Numbered from the stretch's first letter, positions 17,573 through 26,452 are shown. The stretch is DNA of 64,000 nucleotides from Cytophagales bacterium (GCA_004292855.1 RDXN01000051.1:32851-96850), one strand, 5' to 3'. Notes: a model not told the origin generated them from the sequence alone. Made by a program: numbers and translations.

Positions 17573-17616
17573 CCACAAACGCCCGGTTGTTTTTGAGCAG
17601 CCGGGCGTTTGTGGTT
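17571..17616. terminator. Bidirectional terminator, right copy of the 37-bp direct repeat flanking the restriction cassette
   Basis: A perfect 16-bp stem (arms 17571-17586 and 17601-17616) around a 14-base loop, between convergent hsdM and the serine hydrolase gene. Bases 17574-17610 are identical to 9471-9507. This copy has the complete palindrome; the left copy keeps only 10 bp of stem. Confidence 0.88.
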
Positions 17617-17626
17617 TTACCCGTCA

Positions 17627-19462
17627 CTACACCCACAGCCTCAGCGGAATCACGTGCCAGTACATCAGCAGCCCGACCGCCTGTAGGGTCAACAGGATAG
17701 CAACGCCATCCAGGCTAGCGAGGATTGACCCAAAACCGGCTCGCCAGGATTGCACACCCGATACCACCAAACCAACGGGCAACAGCACCGTAGCCAACGC
17801 CAGCAAGCCACTGCCCAGGGTAAGGTCGCCCCAGGTGGTGAACGGTTGGGTGGCCAGAAACGGGACCGGAACCAGCAGGAACAGCACTGCACCAGTAGCC
17901 CACACGATAGGCCGATACCGAAATGATGCACCACCAAGGAACCACTGAACGAGACCGGACAGCAGCAGCCACACCAACCCCAGCGCACCCAGCCCCAGGC
18001 TCAACCAGACGGCCAGGATAGACAGACCCGACACCTTTCGGAAGGGGGTCAGCCCGTCGGAGATCACCGTCAGCCCATCGACGTCTTGATAAAAAGCTGT
18101 TGAGGGTAGCTGTCGCCCTTCGATCCGAAATGTGTTGCCCCCGGCGTAATCCAAACGAAACGCCTTTTTCTGCATAGGCTCCACGACCACCTCGCTCCCA
18201 TCCAAACGTACTTGCCGAACATTGGAATACAGGTCGATCAGGGCCAGCGGTTCGTATTTCGAGACCACGGGCAGGTAGTAGCCGACCCAGGGACTGAAAT
18301 CCCGTGTCGGTTGGGCCACCTGTACGGGTGCTTGTTGAGGCAAGTTCAAATAGCGAATCAAAACCTTATTCGACCCGTCGTAATCGGCGGTTTCGCTGTC
18401 CATGTTGTGGGTGATGAAAAACGCTTTTTGCTGCTGGGGGAACAAATAAAGCATGGCGTTGTAGCCCACCATACTGCCCGAATGCACCACCCCAACCACC
18501 GCGTGCCGGTCGCGCGTCCACATACCTAGGCGGTAGCCTGTGGGGATTCCCTGCCGGGCCGCATCGGTGCCCACGGGCCTGCCCAACTGCGCTAGCAACT
18601 TGAGGTCTACAAATGGTTTGCCGTTAAGCTGTCCGTCGCTCATCAGAAACCGCATCAACAGGCCCATGTCATAGCCCGTAGTGGTTAGTTGGGTAGCGGG
18701 CCGCACAAAAAGGGACAAGGCTGCCGACACCTCGCCCTTGTCCAGATGCCCATAGGCCAGCGAAGGGTCGTTTGTCTGCGAAACAAACCCAAATGTGCTG
18801 TGGGTCATGCCCAGGGGTTTGAGCAGGTGCTCGTCCAAATAGGTCTCATAGCGTTGGCGCGTAACGGCCTCAATCACCATACCCGCCAGGGTGAAGCCTA
18901 TATTTGAGTAGGCGAACACCGAGCCGGGGCGCGTACGTACGCGCAACACCGACGGGTCGCGCCGATACACCTCCGACAAGGGCGTGTCGGGCGTGGCCTC
19001 CGCACTGAAAATGTGCCAGAGTCGCACATCTTCCAGCCCCGCCGTATGGTCGAGCAGGTGTTCCACCCGGATGGGGTTGGTGTTGGCCCAGGGGTTTTGA
19101 ACGGGCAGGTCGGGCAGGTAGTTGGTCAGCGGGTCGGTCAGGTTGATTTTACCTTCCGTAACGAGCCGAAGCACACCCAATGCCAGCACCGTTTTGGTGA
19201 TTGACCCTACGTGAATCCGGTCGGTTGGGCGGAGCTTTTGCCCAGCGGGTTTATTACGGAACCCGGCGCAATCGACCGAAATTTGGCCTGAAGAATCGAC
19301 GGTTGCCCAAACGGCTCCAGCTAGCTTTTGCTCGTTTAGAATGGTCTGAATCTGCCGATTAAGCGGGACTGGTTGTTGTCCCCAAACCGAGGGAGTCAAC
19401 AGCCAGATAAGCACCAAAGCAACGTAGCGAAAAGGCATAGGTAGAGTGCTAAAACTGGACAT
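17627..19462 (-). CDS. Serine hydrolase, beta-lactamase/class C PBP family, with C-terminal membrane segments
   Basis: A 611-residue exported protein with a signal peptide at about 10-29. The catalytic domain is at about 33-380, with SxxK motif S87-I-T-K90, YSN near 187 and HSGSMVGYN as a KTG-like third motif. A linker beta domain follows, then three or four membrane helices at about 475-605. This architecture is common in Bacteroidota serine hydrolases of unknown substrate (peptides, esters or beta-lactams); resistance should not be assumed. It ends 1 base after the upstream gene at 19464, so the two are translationally coupled. Confidence 0.88.
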   Translation of the reverse strand: MSSFSTLPMPFRYVALVLIWLLTPSVWGQQPVPLNRQIQTILNEQKLAGAVWATVDSSGQISVDCAGFRNKPAGQKLRPTDRIHVGSITKTVLALGVLRLVTEGKINLTDPLTNYLPDLPVQNPWANTNPIRVEHLLDHTAGLEDVRLWHIFSAEATPDTPLSEVYRRDPSVLRVRTRPGSVFAYSNIGFTLAGMVIEAVTRQRYETYLDEHLLKPLGMTHSTFGFVSQTNDPSLAYGHLDKGEVSAALSLFVRPATQLTTTGYDMGLLMRFLMSDGQLNGKPFVDLKLLAQLGRPVGTDAARQGIPTGYRLGMWTRDRHAVVGVVHSGSMVGYNAMLYLFPQQQKAFFITHNMDSETADYDGSNKVLIRYLNLPQQAPVQVAQPTRDFSPWVGYYLPVVSKYEPLALIDLYSNVRQVRLDGSEVVVEPMQKKAFRLDYAGGNTFRIEGRQLPSTAFYQDVDGLTVISDGLTPFRKVSGLSILAVWLSLGLGALGLVWLLLSGLVQWFLGGASFRYRPIVWATGAVLFLLVPVPFLATQPFTTWGDLTLGSGLLALATVLLPVGLVVSGVQSWRAGFGSILASLDGVAILLTLQAVGLLMYWHVIPLRLWV

Positions 19463-19463
19463 A

Positions 19464-20849
19464 TTAATTCACCTTGACCTGTTTACGTAGGATGCCCTGA
19501 TAGCGGCTGGCCACTGCATCAACCTTGGATGGTTTCCCATTCAGGGTATGCTCAAAAAAGGCATCGAGCAGGCTGACCGTTGCGGTATGTGTTGTTGTGT
19601 GTATCTGGCCGACCTTCAGAAAGTGCCCTACCAAGAACCGGGTAGGCGGTGCCAACAGGAGCGGAACATCAGTAAAACTGTAGTGATCTGCCTCCACGAT
19701 TTCATATCGGTAGCCCCCTCCAAATTGATTAAATAGCAACTGGTTACCAGCTTCGTATCGTTCAAAATGGCCTACTTCGCTTTTGTTGCTCTCGACTAAC
19801 AGGAAGGGGCGAGGACCATTCGGTTTTGGCAATTTCCCGTATAACGTACCATCTAGATTGACCGCGGCTTTGAGTCGTGCATCATGAGCCATCGCAGCGG
19901 CACCAGCAGCACCACCTAACGAATGACCCGCTATACCGATTCGGTTGAGGTCGAGTGAGGAGAGTACGTTACTGGACGAAGGCTGTTTCTTTCCAAATTG
20001 ATTGATGACGAATTGCACATCGACAACACGGATACCGAGCCGATTTTCCATGAAGTTGAGCCGGTCTGGATCCCCCTTTGAAAATTTTTCAAGGGTGGTC
20101 ACCAGTCTCCCGTCAGCCAGTTCGGTGAGCATCGATTCGTAGGGGTGATCGATAGCAAAAACAACATAGCCGCAGCTCGCGAGGCCCACGGCAAGACTCG
20201 TGTAAAAGGCGCGTGCTGCTCCATAACCCATTAATAGCAGGACAACAGGCCAATTTTTCTGTGTTTTGGAGACCGTTGCGTTCTGAGTCGCATACGTGTC
20301 AATTTGGCCGTATTGGTTGAAGAATAGGCTTGGAATGCCGCTTATGTCTGGCGGTAGATGGTGCAAACCATCCAGATATAGCGGTCGCGTTGTTTCACCC
20401 TTCGACTCTGCTGGATACCAAGCCTGCGCAATTACATTCCTTTTGTCACGAGGGTCTGCCGTTATTTGTTCGGTTCTGGCAGAATCCACCCACCGGAACA
20501 CTTCGGTCCCGACGGCATATTCGCCCTGCGGTCTAGTTAATGTAGGAACAGGCAAGAGTACAGCCCAGGGCGCTATGGTAGCCATCAATAGGATGCACAA
20601 AAGGCTGTTTTTAAGAAGTGAAGGCTGATTACTCCTCGTTCGCCAAGCTAACGTTATCAATACAACCAGTAGTACATAGGCTGGAACGTACTGCCAATAA
20701 AACCCTTTCCATATCAATTGGACAAGAGCCAGCAGAACCAGTAAAGCCAGTGCAATGTGGAATACCCTCCTTCTTTCCACCGAAAAGCATATTTCGCACA
20801 ACGTTGTTAGAGATAGCACTCCCAAAAACAAGATATCTACGGGGTTCAT
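19464..20849 (-). CDS. Alpha/beta hydrolase, PAF-acetylhydrolase isoform II-like, membrane-anchored
   Basis: A 461-residue protein. The first 100 residues contain about four hydrophobic helices. A soluble alpha/beta-hydrolase domain follows, with a block like platelet-activating-factor acetylhydrolases: AIDHPYESM, the nucleophile elbow GHSLGGA near 312, then VNLDGTLYG and a late EADHYSFTDVP His. Such enzymes hydrolyse short acyl or oxidised phospholipid esters; the substrate here is unknown. It lies immediately upstream of the serine hydrolase on the same strand with a one-base gap, suggesting a two-gene operon. Confidence 0.85.
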   Translation of the reverse strand: MNPVDILFLGVLSLTTLCEICFSVERRRVFHIALALLVLLALVQLIWKGFYWQYVPAYVLLVVLITLAWRTRSNQPSLLKNSLLCILLMATIAPWAVLLPVPTLTRPQGEYAVGTEVFRWVDSARTEQITADPRDKRNVIAQAWYPAESKGETTRPLYLDGLHHLPPDISGIPSLFFNQYGQIDTYATQNATVSKTQKNWPVVLLLMGYGAARAFYTSLAVGLASCGYVVFAIDHPYESMLTELADGRLVTTLEKFSKGDPDRLNFMENRLGIRVVDVQFVINQFGKKQPSSSNVLSSLDLNRIGIAGHSLGGAAGAAAMAHDARLKAAVNLDGTLYGKLPKPNGPRPFLLVESNKSEVGHFERYEAGNQLLFNQFGGGYRYEIVEADHYSFTDVPLLLAPPTRFLVGHFLKVGQIHTTTHTATVSLLDAFFEHTLNGKPSKVDAVASRYQGILRKQVKVN

Positions 20850-20891
20850 TTAGCAATTGTTTTAGTGAGTGACGTTCGTGGCAAACGCATG

Positions 20892-21821
20892 TTACGAGTT
20901 CAAAACCGTTACGACCACGTTCCCCTTTTTATGCCCCAACTCGACATAGGCATGGGCGTCCACGATCTCGTCCAGCGGGTACGTGCGGTCGATGACGGGC
21001 TTGAGCCGACCTTCGGCAATGATCTGATGTATGGAACGCAGGTACTCGACTTTCTCGCTCGTAACCGATTTCACACTCAGGAAGTGGCCCCCTTTTTTGA
21101 CCAGTTGTTTCCCCAGCGAAGAAGGTAATTTGCCAACCGCATCGAACACTACGTCGAAGCGGTTTTCCCAGTTGCTCAGGTCGGGTTGGGCGTAGTCGAC
21201 AACCGCGTTGGCTCCGATAGACTGAACCATTGCGAAATTGGCCGGGCTGCAAGCTGCAGTCACCCGACCACCGAAATACGTGGCCAGTTGAACGGCATAG
21301 GTGCCCACGCTGCCCGAAGCCCCATAAATCAGCACCTCCTGCCCTTGCTGAATAGCGGCTTTTTGCAGGATGTGGAGAGCCGTCATACTGCCAACGGGTA
21401 GGGCTGCGGCTTCTTGAAACGTCAGTTCGGTTGGCTTTACCGCCAGTACGCCCTCGCGCCAGGTTTCGGGGACACAAACATACTGGGCGTAGGCTCCTTG
21501 CCGCAGGCCCGTTGTGGTGCCATACACGACGTCGCCGGGGCGAAACTGCGCGACCGAGTCGCCAACGGCCTCCACCGTGCCCGAGAACTCAACCCCCAAA
21601 ACGGGCTTCCGGGGGCGGGTGATGCCAAACATCAGGCGAAGAAGAACGGTAAATAGTGTGGAGCCGGGAAACGCGCCCTTCCGTAACCACAGGGTTCCTG
21701 AGGTTACGGTGGAGGCCGACACCCGAACCAGCACCTCGTTGTGGTCAGGAACGGGCTTAGCAATGTCGGTCAGTTGCAACACCGACGGTGGGCCGTAGGT
21801 CGTATAAATAACTGCTTTCAT
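20892..21821 (-). CDS. NAD(P)-dependent MDR-family alcohol dehydrogenase / quinone oxidoreductase
   Basis: A 309-residue medium-chain dehydrogenase/reductase. The GroES-like N-terminal domain (MKAVIYTTYGPPSVLQLTD start, VLGVEFSGTVEAVGD at about 96-110) is followed by a Rossmann domain with YGASGSVGTYAVQLA at about 154-168. The catalytic Cys/His zinc ligands and the structural Cys cluster of zinc alcohol dehydrogenases are absent, so a zinc-free NADPH:quinone reductase-like enzyme is most likely. It is a single gene with its own upstream region; the exact substrate is unknown. Confidence 0.9.
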   Translation of the reverse strand: MKAVIYTTYGPPSVLQLTDIAKPVPDHNEVLVRVSASTVTSGTLWLRKGAFPGSTLFTVLLRLMFGITRPRKPVLGVEFSGTVEAVGDSVAQFRPGDVVYGTTTGLRQGAYAQYVCVPETWREGVLAVKPTELTFQEAAALPVGSMTALHILQKAAIQQGQEVLIYGASGSVGTYAVQLATYFGGRVTAACSPANFAMVQSIGANAVVDYAQPDLSNWENRFDVVFDAVGKLPSSLGKQLVKKGGHFLSVKSVTSEKVEYLRSIHQIIAEGRLKPVIDRTYPLDEIVDAHAYVELGHKKGNVVVTVLNS

Positions 21822-21888
21822 TCGTGTTGATTCTCAGACAAGAGCCGGCATAGCATAGCGTTTCACATTCCTGACTTCTGCAAAATCG

Positions 21889-22518
21889 CTAGAAATTATA
21901 CCCAAAATGCAAGCCCGGCTCTCCAATGATAAATTTCGACCATTTGTCATCCAACTGTTTAAATCCATTAGGTAGTTGTGTGTGATAAGCACGGTGGGTA
22001 ATGGCAACGGATGGTTGGAGAAAAAATTTGTCCTTCAAAAGTTTGATGTGATAGCCGACACGGTACGTATTAAAAACCTGAAATCCTTTGTCAACTTTAT
22101 CGCCATCATTAGTCAAAAAAGATTGCCATGTAGGCATCACATGTACACCTGTGTAAAGCCCTTTCCACCAAAAACGTTGATAAGCCACTGCAAATCCATA
22201 CTCACGAATATACCCTGGAAATTTTTCCTCCGGCTTTCCGTATGATTTGTTAAAGAACGGGTGAATACCATTTGGCCAGGCATATTTCCAGGTTTTTACT
22301 TCAAGTGAAACGGCATCCTTCCTTGTAATTCGATAGCCTAGATTGAGTTGAGCAAAATTGGGAGGGTTTGTAGTATCAAGATTACCTAACAAGACAAATA
22401 AAGAACTCCCAACGAACCACCGTTTGTACGTGCTGTCTTGTTTAGCATATTGAGCTTTGAGTTGAAGCGTGCTTGCCATCAATAAGGTCAAGGCTAACCC
22501 TAGAATTTTCTTTTGCAT
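21889..22518 (-). CDS. Small outer-membrane beta-barrel protein (paralogue A)
   Basis: 209 residues from the ATG at 22518 (MQKKILGLALTLLMAST). A signal peptide is clear, followed by alternating aromatic strands ending in HFGYNF, as expected of an outer-membrane barrel. I do not recognise a named family. It is clearly homologous to the gene at 23285-23902 (same start, QDSTYKRWFVGSSLF versus QDSTYKKWYVGSSLF, same YQRFWWKG and LHFGYNF/LHVGYNF end). It lies downstream of a Crp/Fnr gene, with a 19-bp conserved motif (22572-22590) about 55 bases before the start. Confidence 0.75.
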   Translation of the reverse strand: MQKKILGLALTLLMASTLQLKAQYAKQDSTYKRWFVGSSLFVLLGNLDTTNPPNFAQLNLGYRITRKDAVSLEVKTWKYAWPNGIHPFFNKSYGKPEEKFPGYIREYGFAVAYQRFWWKGLYTGVHVMPTWQSFLTNDGDKVDKGFQVFNTYRVGYHIKLLKDKFFLQPSVAITHRAYHTQLPNGFKQLDDKWSKFIIGEPGLHFGYNF

Positions 22519-22571
22519 TTCTTGTTTTGTTAAATGATGCTGCAAAAGTGGATTGGCCAGATGCCACAACT

Positions 22572-22590
22572 CGTTCACTTAAGTTAAGAA
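22572..22590 (-). promoter_or_regulatory. Conserved 19-bp motif, candidate Crp/Fnr-type site A
   Basis: Plus-strand sequence CGTTCACTTAAGTTAAGAA. Near-identical 19-mers occur at 23956, 26353 and 27663, each 50-65 bases upstream of a minus-strand gene next to a Crp/Fnr regulator. Confidence 0.5.
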
Positions 22591-22597
22591 ATGCGTT

Positions 22598-23176
22598 CTA
22601 GCTCTTTTTGTCGAGAATTCTGGCTCTTAGTCGGCTCAACGATTGAGGCTTGATACCCAAATAGCTTGCCAATTGGTATTGGGGCACACGTTGAATAAGG
22701 TCCGGTCTTTTTTGTATTAAATTCAGGTATCGTTGTTCAGGGGAAGAGGTCTTAAACTCATCGAAGTCTATTTGTTGCTTAGCTAAAAGTTCTTCGGATA
22801 ATAGTCTACACATTATTTCAAACTTTGGAAATTTACTGTTCGTTTCTACTTCCATATCAGAATTTGAAACTGTCAGTATGGTGTCTTCTACACAACTTAT
22901 ATAATATTCGGACGGAGTTTTGTTTACTACGCACGGGGGTGTCAACGCTTCCATTTCTGTGTAGAAAGCAGTAGTTTTTTCTTCGCCGTCTAGTACGTAA
23001 TAAATCCGAATACAGCCTTTCAGAACAAAATAGCTATTCTTAGATTTTTGTCCTTCTTCAAGTAAAGTAGTTCCTTGCTTTACCGAGCGGAATAGGTCTA
23101 ACGACAGGAGTTCGCTCTTCTCGTCTTCTGTCAGAGAAATGTATTTTGATATAAAGTCAAATAGTGTGTCTTCCAT
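22598..23176 (-). CDS. Crp/Fnr family transcriptional regulator
   Basis: A 192-residue regulator with an N-terminal cyclic-nucleotide-binding-like beta-roll (about 25-110; EEGQKSKNSYFVLKGCIRIYY) and a C-terminal winged helix with the Bacteroidota pattern PQYQLASYLGIKPQSLSRLRARI at the end. It has no Cys cluster, so it is not an FNR-type iron-sulfur sensor, and the cAMP-binding residues are not evident; the ligand is unknown. It is upstream of the outer-membrane paralogue A on the same strand. A decayed second copy of its 3' end lies at 23982-24096, showing that this pair was duplicated. Confidence 0.9.
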   Translation of the reverse strand: MEDTLFDFISKYISLTEDEKSELLSLDLFRSVKQGTTLLEEGQKSKNSYFVLKGCIRIYYVLDGEEKTTAFYTEMEALTPPCVVNKTPSEYYISCVEDTILTVSNSDMEVETNSKFPKFEIMCRLLSEELLAKQQIDFDEFKTSSPEQRYLNLIQKRPDLIQRVPQYQLASYLGIKPQSLSRLRARILDKKS

Positions 23177-23284
23177 TGTTTATGTTGCTGCTGTTGTCTG
23201 TTACACGTGCCACCAACGGTTTTCGGCTTTGCGATGTTGTGGAATTCTCAGTGCAAATCCTTAACGCCATTTTCTGTGCAATCA

Positions 23285-23902
23285 CTAGAAGTTATATCCA
23301 ACATGAAGCCCGGGCTGAATGAAGTAGGTAGGCCATTTTGTTTCTACTAATGTAAAAGATTCTGGAACATTAGTGCGTACAGGCCAATAACTACAGCCAA
23401 TAGCTGGTTCAAAAAAGAACCGGTTTTTAAAAAACGTAAACTGGTAACCCAAATGGAAATTCAGATATAACGTGTATCCATTCCCAATCTTTTTTTTGTT
23501 CTCATCCATATACTTTTCAAAAGCGTTTAATGCATAGACGGATGTATAGACTCCTTTCCACCAAAAACGCTGATACCCTAATGTTGGTGCAAGTATGCGT
23601 GCATGTCCTGGATAGTTTAGTCCCGGTGCATCAAATGATGGTCCAAAAGGGATACCTATTGGCCAGGTATAAATGGATCTTTTAAATTCAAGGGAAATGA
23701 CATTTTTAGGTGTTATCCTATAGCCAACATTTAATTGTACATACTCAGGGTTATTTATTTTGGAGAAGTTTCCAAACATAAAGAGTGAACTCCCAACATA
23801 CCACTTTTTGTAGGTGCTATCTTGTTTGGCATTTTGTGCTTTGAGTTGCAGTATGCTTGTCATTAGTAAGGCACAACCTATGAAGAAAATTTTCTTTTGC
23901 AT
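23285..23902 (-). CDS. Small outer-membrane beta-barrel protein (paralogue B)
   Basis: 205 residues from the ATG at 23902 (MQKKIFFIGCALLMTSI), with a signal peptide and barrel-like strands ending LHVGYNF. It is homologous throughout to the gene at 21889-22518. The upstream DNA, including the 19-bp motif and even the frame encoding MNELWHLANPLL before the start, is almost identical in the two copies. This dates the duplication as fairly recent, with the mature protein diverging faster than the 5' region. Function unknown; an outer-membrane location is inferred. Confidence 0.75.
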   Translation of the reverse strand: MQKKIFFIGCALLMTSILQLKAQNAKQDSTYKKWYVGSSLFMFGNFSKINNPEYVQLNVGYRITPKNVISLEFKRSIYTWPIGIPFGPSFDAPGLNYPGHARILAPTLGYQRFWWKGVYTSVYALNAFEKYMDENKKKIGNGYTLYLNFHLGYQFTFFKNRFFFEPAIGCSYWPVRTNVPESFTLVETKWPTYFIQPGLHVGYNF

Positions 23903-23955
23903 TTCTTGTTCTGTTAAGTGACGCTGCAAAAGTGGATTGGCTAGATGCCACAACT

Positions 23956-23974
23956 CGTTCACTTAAGTTAAGAA
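23956..23974 (-). promoter_or_regulatory. Conserved 19-bp motif, candidate Crp/Fnr-type site B
   Basis: Same 19-mer as site A (CGTTCACTTAAGTTAAGAA), carried along with the duplicated segment, 54 bases upstream of paralogue B. Confidence 0.5.
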
Positions 23975-23981
23975 ATGCGTT

Positions 23982-24096
23982 CCAGCCCTTTTTTGCCGGG
24001 AATTCTGGCTCTTAGTCGGCTCAACGATTGGGGCCTGATACCCCCACATAGCTCGCTAATTGGTGTTGTGGCACACGTTGAATAAAGTCCGGTCGA
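23982..24096 (-). pseudogene. Remnant of a second Crp/Fnr gene (3' end only)
   Basis: The sequence aligns along its length with the last ~115 bases of the Crp/Fnr gene at 22598 (shared blocks AATTCTGGCTCTTAGTCGGC and GGCACACGTTGAATAA). The stop position has changed and small indels break the frame. Upstream of about 24096 the similarity stops and the serine hydrolase gene begins. It is therefore the truncated partner left after duplication of the regulator/outer-membrane-protein pair. Confidence 0.85.
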
Positions 24097-24120
24097 TTTT
24101 GTGGAACCCGCTATAGGCAA

Positions 24121-25203
24121 TCAGTATCCATGCTGAATCGCCAGAGCGGTTATATCTCGCGTTAGCTGCGTTGGTGAATGGCAATCACAGTTGCTTAGTC
24201 CGACCACATAGATGTCCTGGCTGGGCACGTAAACGGCCATCGATTTGAAGCCGAAAATACTGCCGCCATGTTCCCTGACCGGAACACCCGTGAGGTCTTT
24301 TATGTGCCAGCCATACCCGTAGGTGAATCCGCTGCCGTTGTTCAGTTTGTAGGTGCTGAACGCTTTCTGTACCGTCTCTTTTTTGAGAAATAGTCCCTGA
24401 TTTAGAGCGTTCTGCCAGCGCAGCAAATCGGCTGCCGTAGACATCAACGAACCGGATGAAAACGGAACGCTAAAATTGATGGTCGTTTTATTGACGTACC
24501 CGGTCTCCTTTTTATGGTAGCCATAGGCCCGGTTGCGAATAACCCGCCTGTCGCTGGCATAATACGACTGGGTCATGCCTGCCTTGTCGAAAATGTACTT
24601 CTGAATAAAGTTCTCATACGTATCCCCGGAAACCACTTCGATAATATGGCCCAGGAGCACGTAGCCAGAATTGTTGTACTCGAATTTCTCACCGGGCAGA
24701 AAATCAACTGGCTCGTTTTTTGAAAAGTCAACTACCATTTTGGGAGTCATTTGCTTCTGGGCAATCTCCGGTAGTGTTTTCATTTTGGTGAAATCTTTGA
24801 TGCCGGCTGTATGCGTTAATAAATGATGGATCGTGATGGTTGCGCCTGCCGGATAGTCGGGTACGTATTTGGAAACAGGGTCCTGAAGGGTCAGTTTGCC
24901 TTGCTCGGCCAGCATCATCACCGCAATGGCCGTGAACTGTTTGGTCATCGAACCGATTTGAAAGACCGATTCGGGCGTCATCGGGTTGTTCAATTCCAGA
25001 TTCGCCTTGCCAAACGCTTTCTGATAAACGGGTTTCCCGCCTTTCGCAATCATAAACACGCCCCCCGGTCCATCGGGATCGTTGAATTCAGCCCGAATCA
25101 GGCTATCTATCTTCTTGTCAAGAGATTGTGCGAACGTCGTGGTCGTGCAGAGAAGCGTAATGCATGCTAAAGTCAGGGCAGCGAGACGGTATAATGTTGC
25201 CAT
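24121..25203 (-). CDS. Serine hydrolase, beta-lactamase/class C PBP family
   Basis: 360 residues from the ATG at 25203 (MATLYRLAALTLACITLL, a good signal peptide); an upstream ATG would add 11 residues without improving it. SxxK is S85-M-T-K88, the YxN motif is in YNNSGY near 167, and the third motif is HGGSIFGF near 319. A single catalytic domain with no membrane tail, so periplasmic. Probably a D-aminopeptidase/esterase-like serine hydrolase; the substrate cannot be told. Its 3' end abuts the Crp/Fnr remnant. Confidence 0.9.
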   Translation of the reverse strand: MATLYRLAALTLACITLLCTTTTFAQSLDKKIDSLIRAEFNDPDGPGGVFMIAKGGKPVYQKAFGKANLELNNPMTPESVFQIGSMTKQFTAIAVMMLAEQGKLTLQDPVSKYVPDYPAGATITIHHLLTHTAGIKDFTKMKTLPEIAQKQMTPKMVVDFSKNEPVDFLPGEKFEYNNSGYVLLGHIIEVVSGDTYENFIQKYIFDKAGMTQSYYASDRRVIRNRAYGYHKKETGYVNKTTINFSVPFSSGSLMSTAADLLRWQNALNQGLFLKKETVQKAFSTYKLNNGSGFTYGYGWHIKDLTGVPVREHGGSIFGFKSMAVYVPSQDIYVVGLSNCDCHSPTQLTRDITALAIQHGY

Positions 25204-25299
25204 AGTGAAATGTTGTTTAGCAACAAAAGTAGGCAATGCATATTACTATGCATTGCCTAATACACAAATGGTTGATCCGCCCGTATAAGTGGTAGTTGG

Positions 25300-26289
25300 C
25301 TACTTCAGCAACGCAACACCCAGCGCAAGCCCAAACCCAAAGCGGCCCCGGTTAGTCTGGACAAAGGGCTGAATGAGGCTTGTTTCAGTTAGGTCGCCTT
25401 CCAGCCGCTTCGGAATGTTGGCATAGTAAACGCTGGGCATGATGGTGATGCCAACTTTACCAGCCGTTCGCATGAAGCCCACGCGCAAGTGCGTCGATTG
25501 GGTGGTCATGTCAAAATCGAGCCGATCCGCCACGTAGCTGTACGTAATAAGTTCGGGTTTTAGGTGCCAGTTGGCCTTTGAGGCCACAACCCCGCCTATG
25601 CCCGCACCCGCGCTGAACAGCGATTGTGGCCTTGTGCTGTAGCCCATCGAGAGAATGCTGTAGAGCCATCGCACACCCGATTTATAGCTGATGCCAATTG
25701 TTTGATAATCCGCTGACGACAGTTCGATTTCCCGGTAGCCGTTCTTTCTGACGATGTTGATTAGCCCGATGGCCGCGCCGGTCCCGACCGAGTCGGCCAC
25801 GTTGATCAGGCCAATTTGCAGTCCGTTCAGTCGCTTGGCCCGGTTCAGGATTCCGCCGAGTTGCACGCCAGTGACGTTGGACGCCGTGTTTGCGATACCC
25901 GCCATTTGTACGCCCGTTACGTCCTTCGCGTGGTTGCTGATACCCGCTTGCTGTACCCCTACCACCGTCTTCGAAATATTGGTGATACCGCCTGTCTGAT
26001 AGCCTGTTACGTTGCCTTTGACGACATTTAGCAAGCCCGAATACTGCACGCCAACCACATCGCCATTGACCTGATTGTATAGAGAACCTATTTGGAGACC
26101 TTTGATGCCGCCCACCGTTCCCGAAAAGATATTGAACGAAAATTGGTACGTGTGTTCCCCACTCGCTCGCCCGTCGACACTAATCGGCTGCACCAGCGAG
26201 ACATGTACGGGCAAAGTCTTGGGGGCGGTTTGGGCGCAGAGAATCTGTGGGGCCACTGTCAGGAGCAGCCCCAAAAGTAAATGTTTCAT
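25300..26289 (-). CDS. Surface repeat protein, LA_2272/LA_2273-like
   Basis: A 329-residue exported protein (signal peptide 1-20, ending CAQ). Residues about 60-175 hold roughly five repeats of ~20 residues with the pattern GVQ.aGI.N.a..vtGvQ, for example VTGVQMAGIANTASNVTGVQ. A beta-rich C-terminal half follows, probably a barrel. The repeats resemble the LA_2272-type surface repeat family first noted in Leptospira; that identification is from memory. It is divergent from a Crp/Fnr gene, and a 19-bp motif lies 65 bases before its start, suggesting control by that regulator. Confidence 0.75.
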   Translation of the reverse strand: MKHLLLGLLLTVAPQILCAQTAPKTLPVHVSLVQPISVDGRASGEHTYQFSFNIFSGTVGGIKGLQIGSLYNQVNGDVVGVQYSGLLNVVKGNVTGYQTGGITNISKTVVGVQQAGISNHAKDVTGVQMAGIANTASNVTGVQLGGILNRAKRLNGLQIGLINVADSVGTGAAIGLINIVRKNGYREIELSSADYQTIGISYKSGVRWLYSILSMGYSTRPQSLFSAGAGIGGVVASKANWHLKPELITYSYVADRLDFDMTTQSTHLRVGFMRTAGKVGITIMPSVYYANIPKRLEGDLTETSLIQPFVQTNRGRFGFGLALGVALLK

Positions 26290-26352
26290 TCGTATTGGTT
26301 GTTTTTAGGGGACGATTGACAATGCAAACCTACCTGTGTCATTTTTGCCCTG

Positions 26353-26371
26353 CATTGACGTTGGTTAAGAA
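26353..26371 (-). promoter_or_regulatory. Conserved 19-bp motif, candidate Crp/Fnr-type site C
   Basis: Plus-strand CATTGACGTTGGTTAAGAA in the divergent region between the surface repeat gene and the second Crp/Fnr gene. It matches sites A, B and D at most positions, with GTTAAGAA invariant. Confidence 0.5.
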
Positions 26372-26452
26372 CGGTTGGCCGACGAGCCGGACCGACAAAT
26401 AATACCGTACTTTGCCGCTGGTAAGGAGTAGACAAGCGACCACCGAAACACC

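Noticed and set aside
9471..17616. Reading the two 37-bp hairpin copies as a CRISPR or other array
   Set aside because: Only two copies 8.1 kb apart, each a terminator palindrome; no spacers or cas genes.
17627..25203. Calling the two class C-type serine hydrolases antibiotic resistance beta-lactamases
   Set aside because: They have SxxK and YxN motifs shared by many esterases and peptidases, and one has membrane helices; nothing shows beta-lactam activity.
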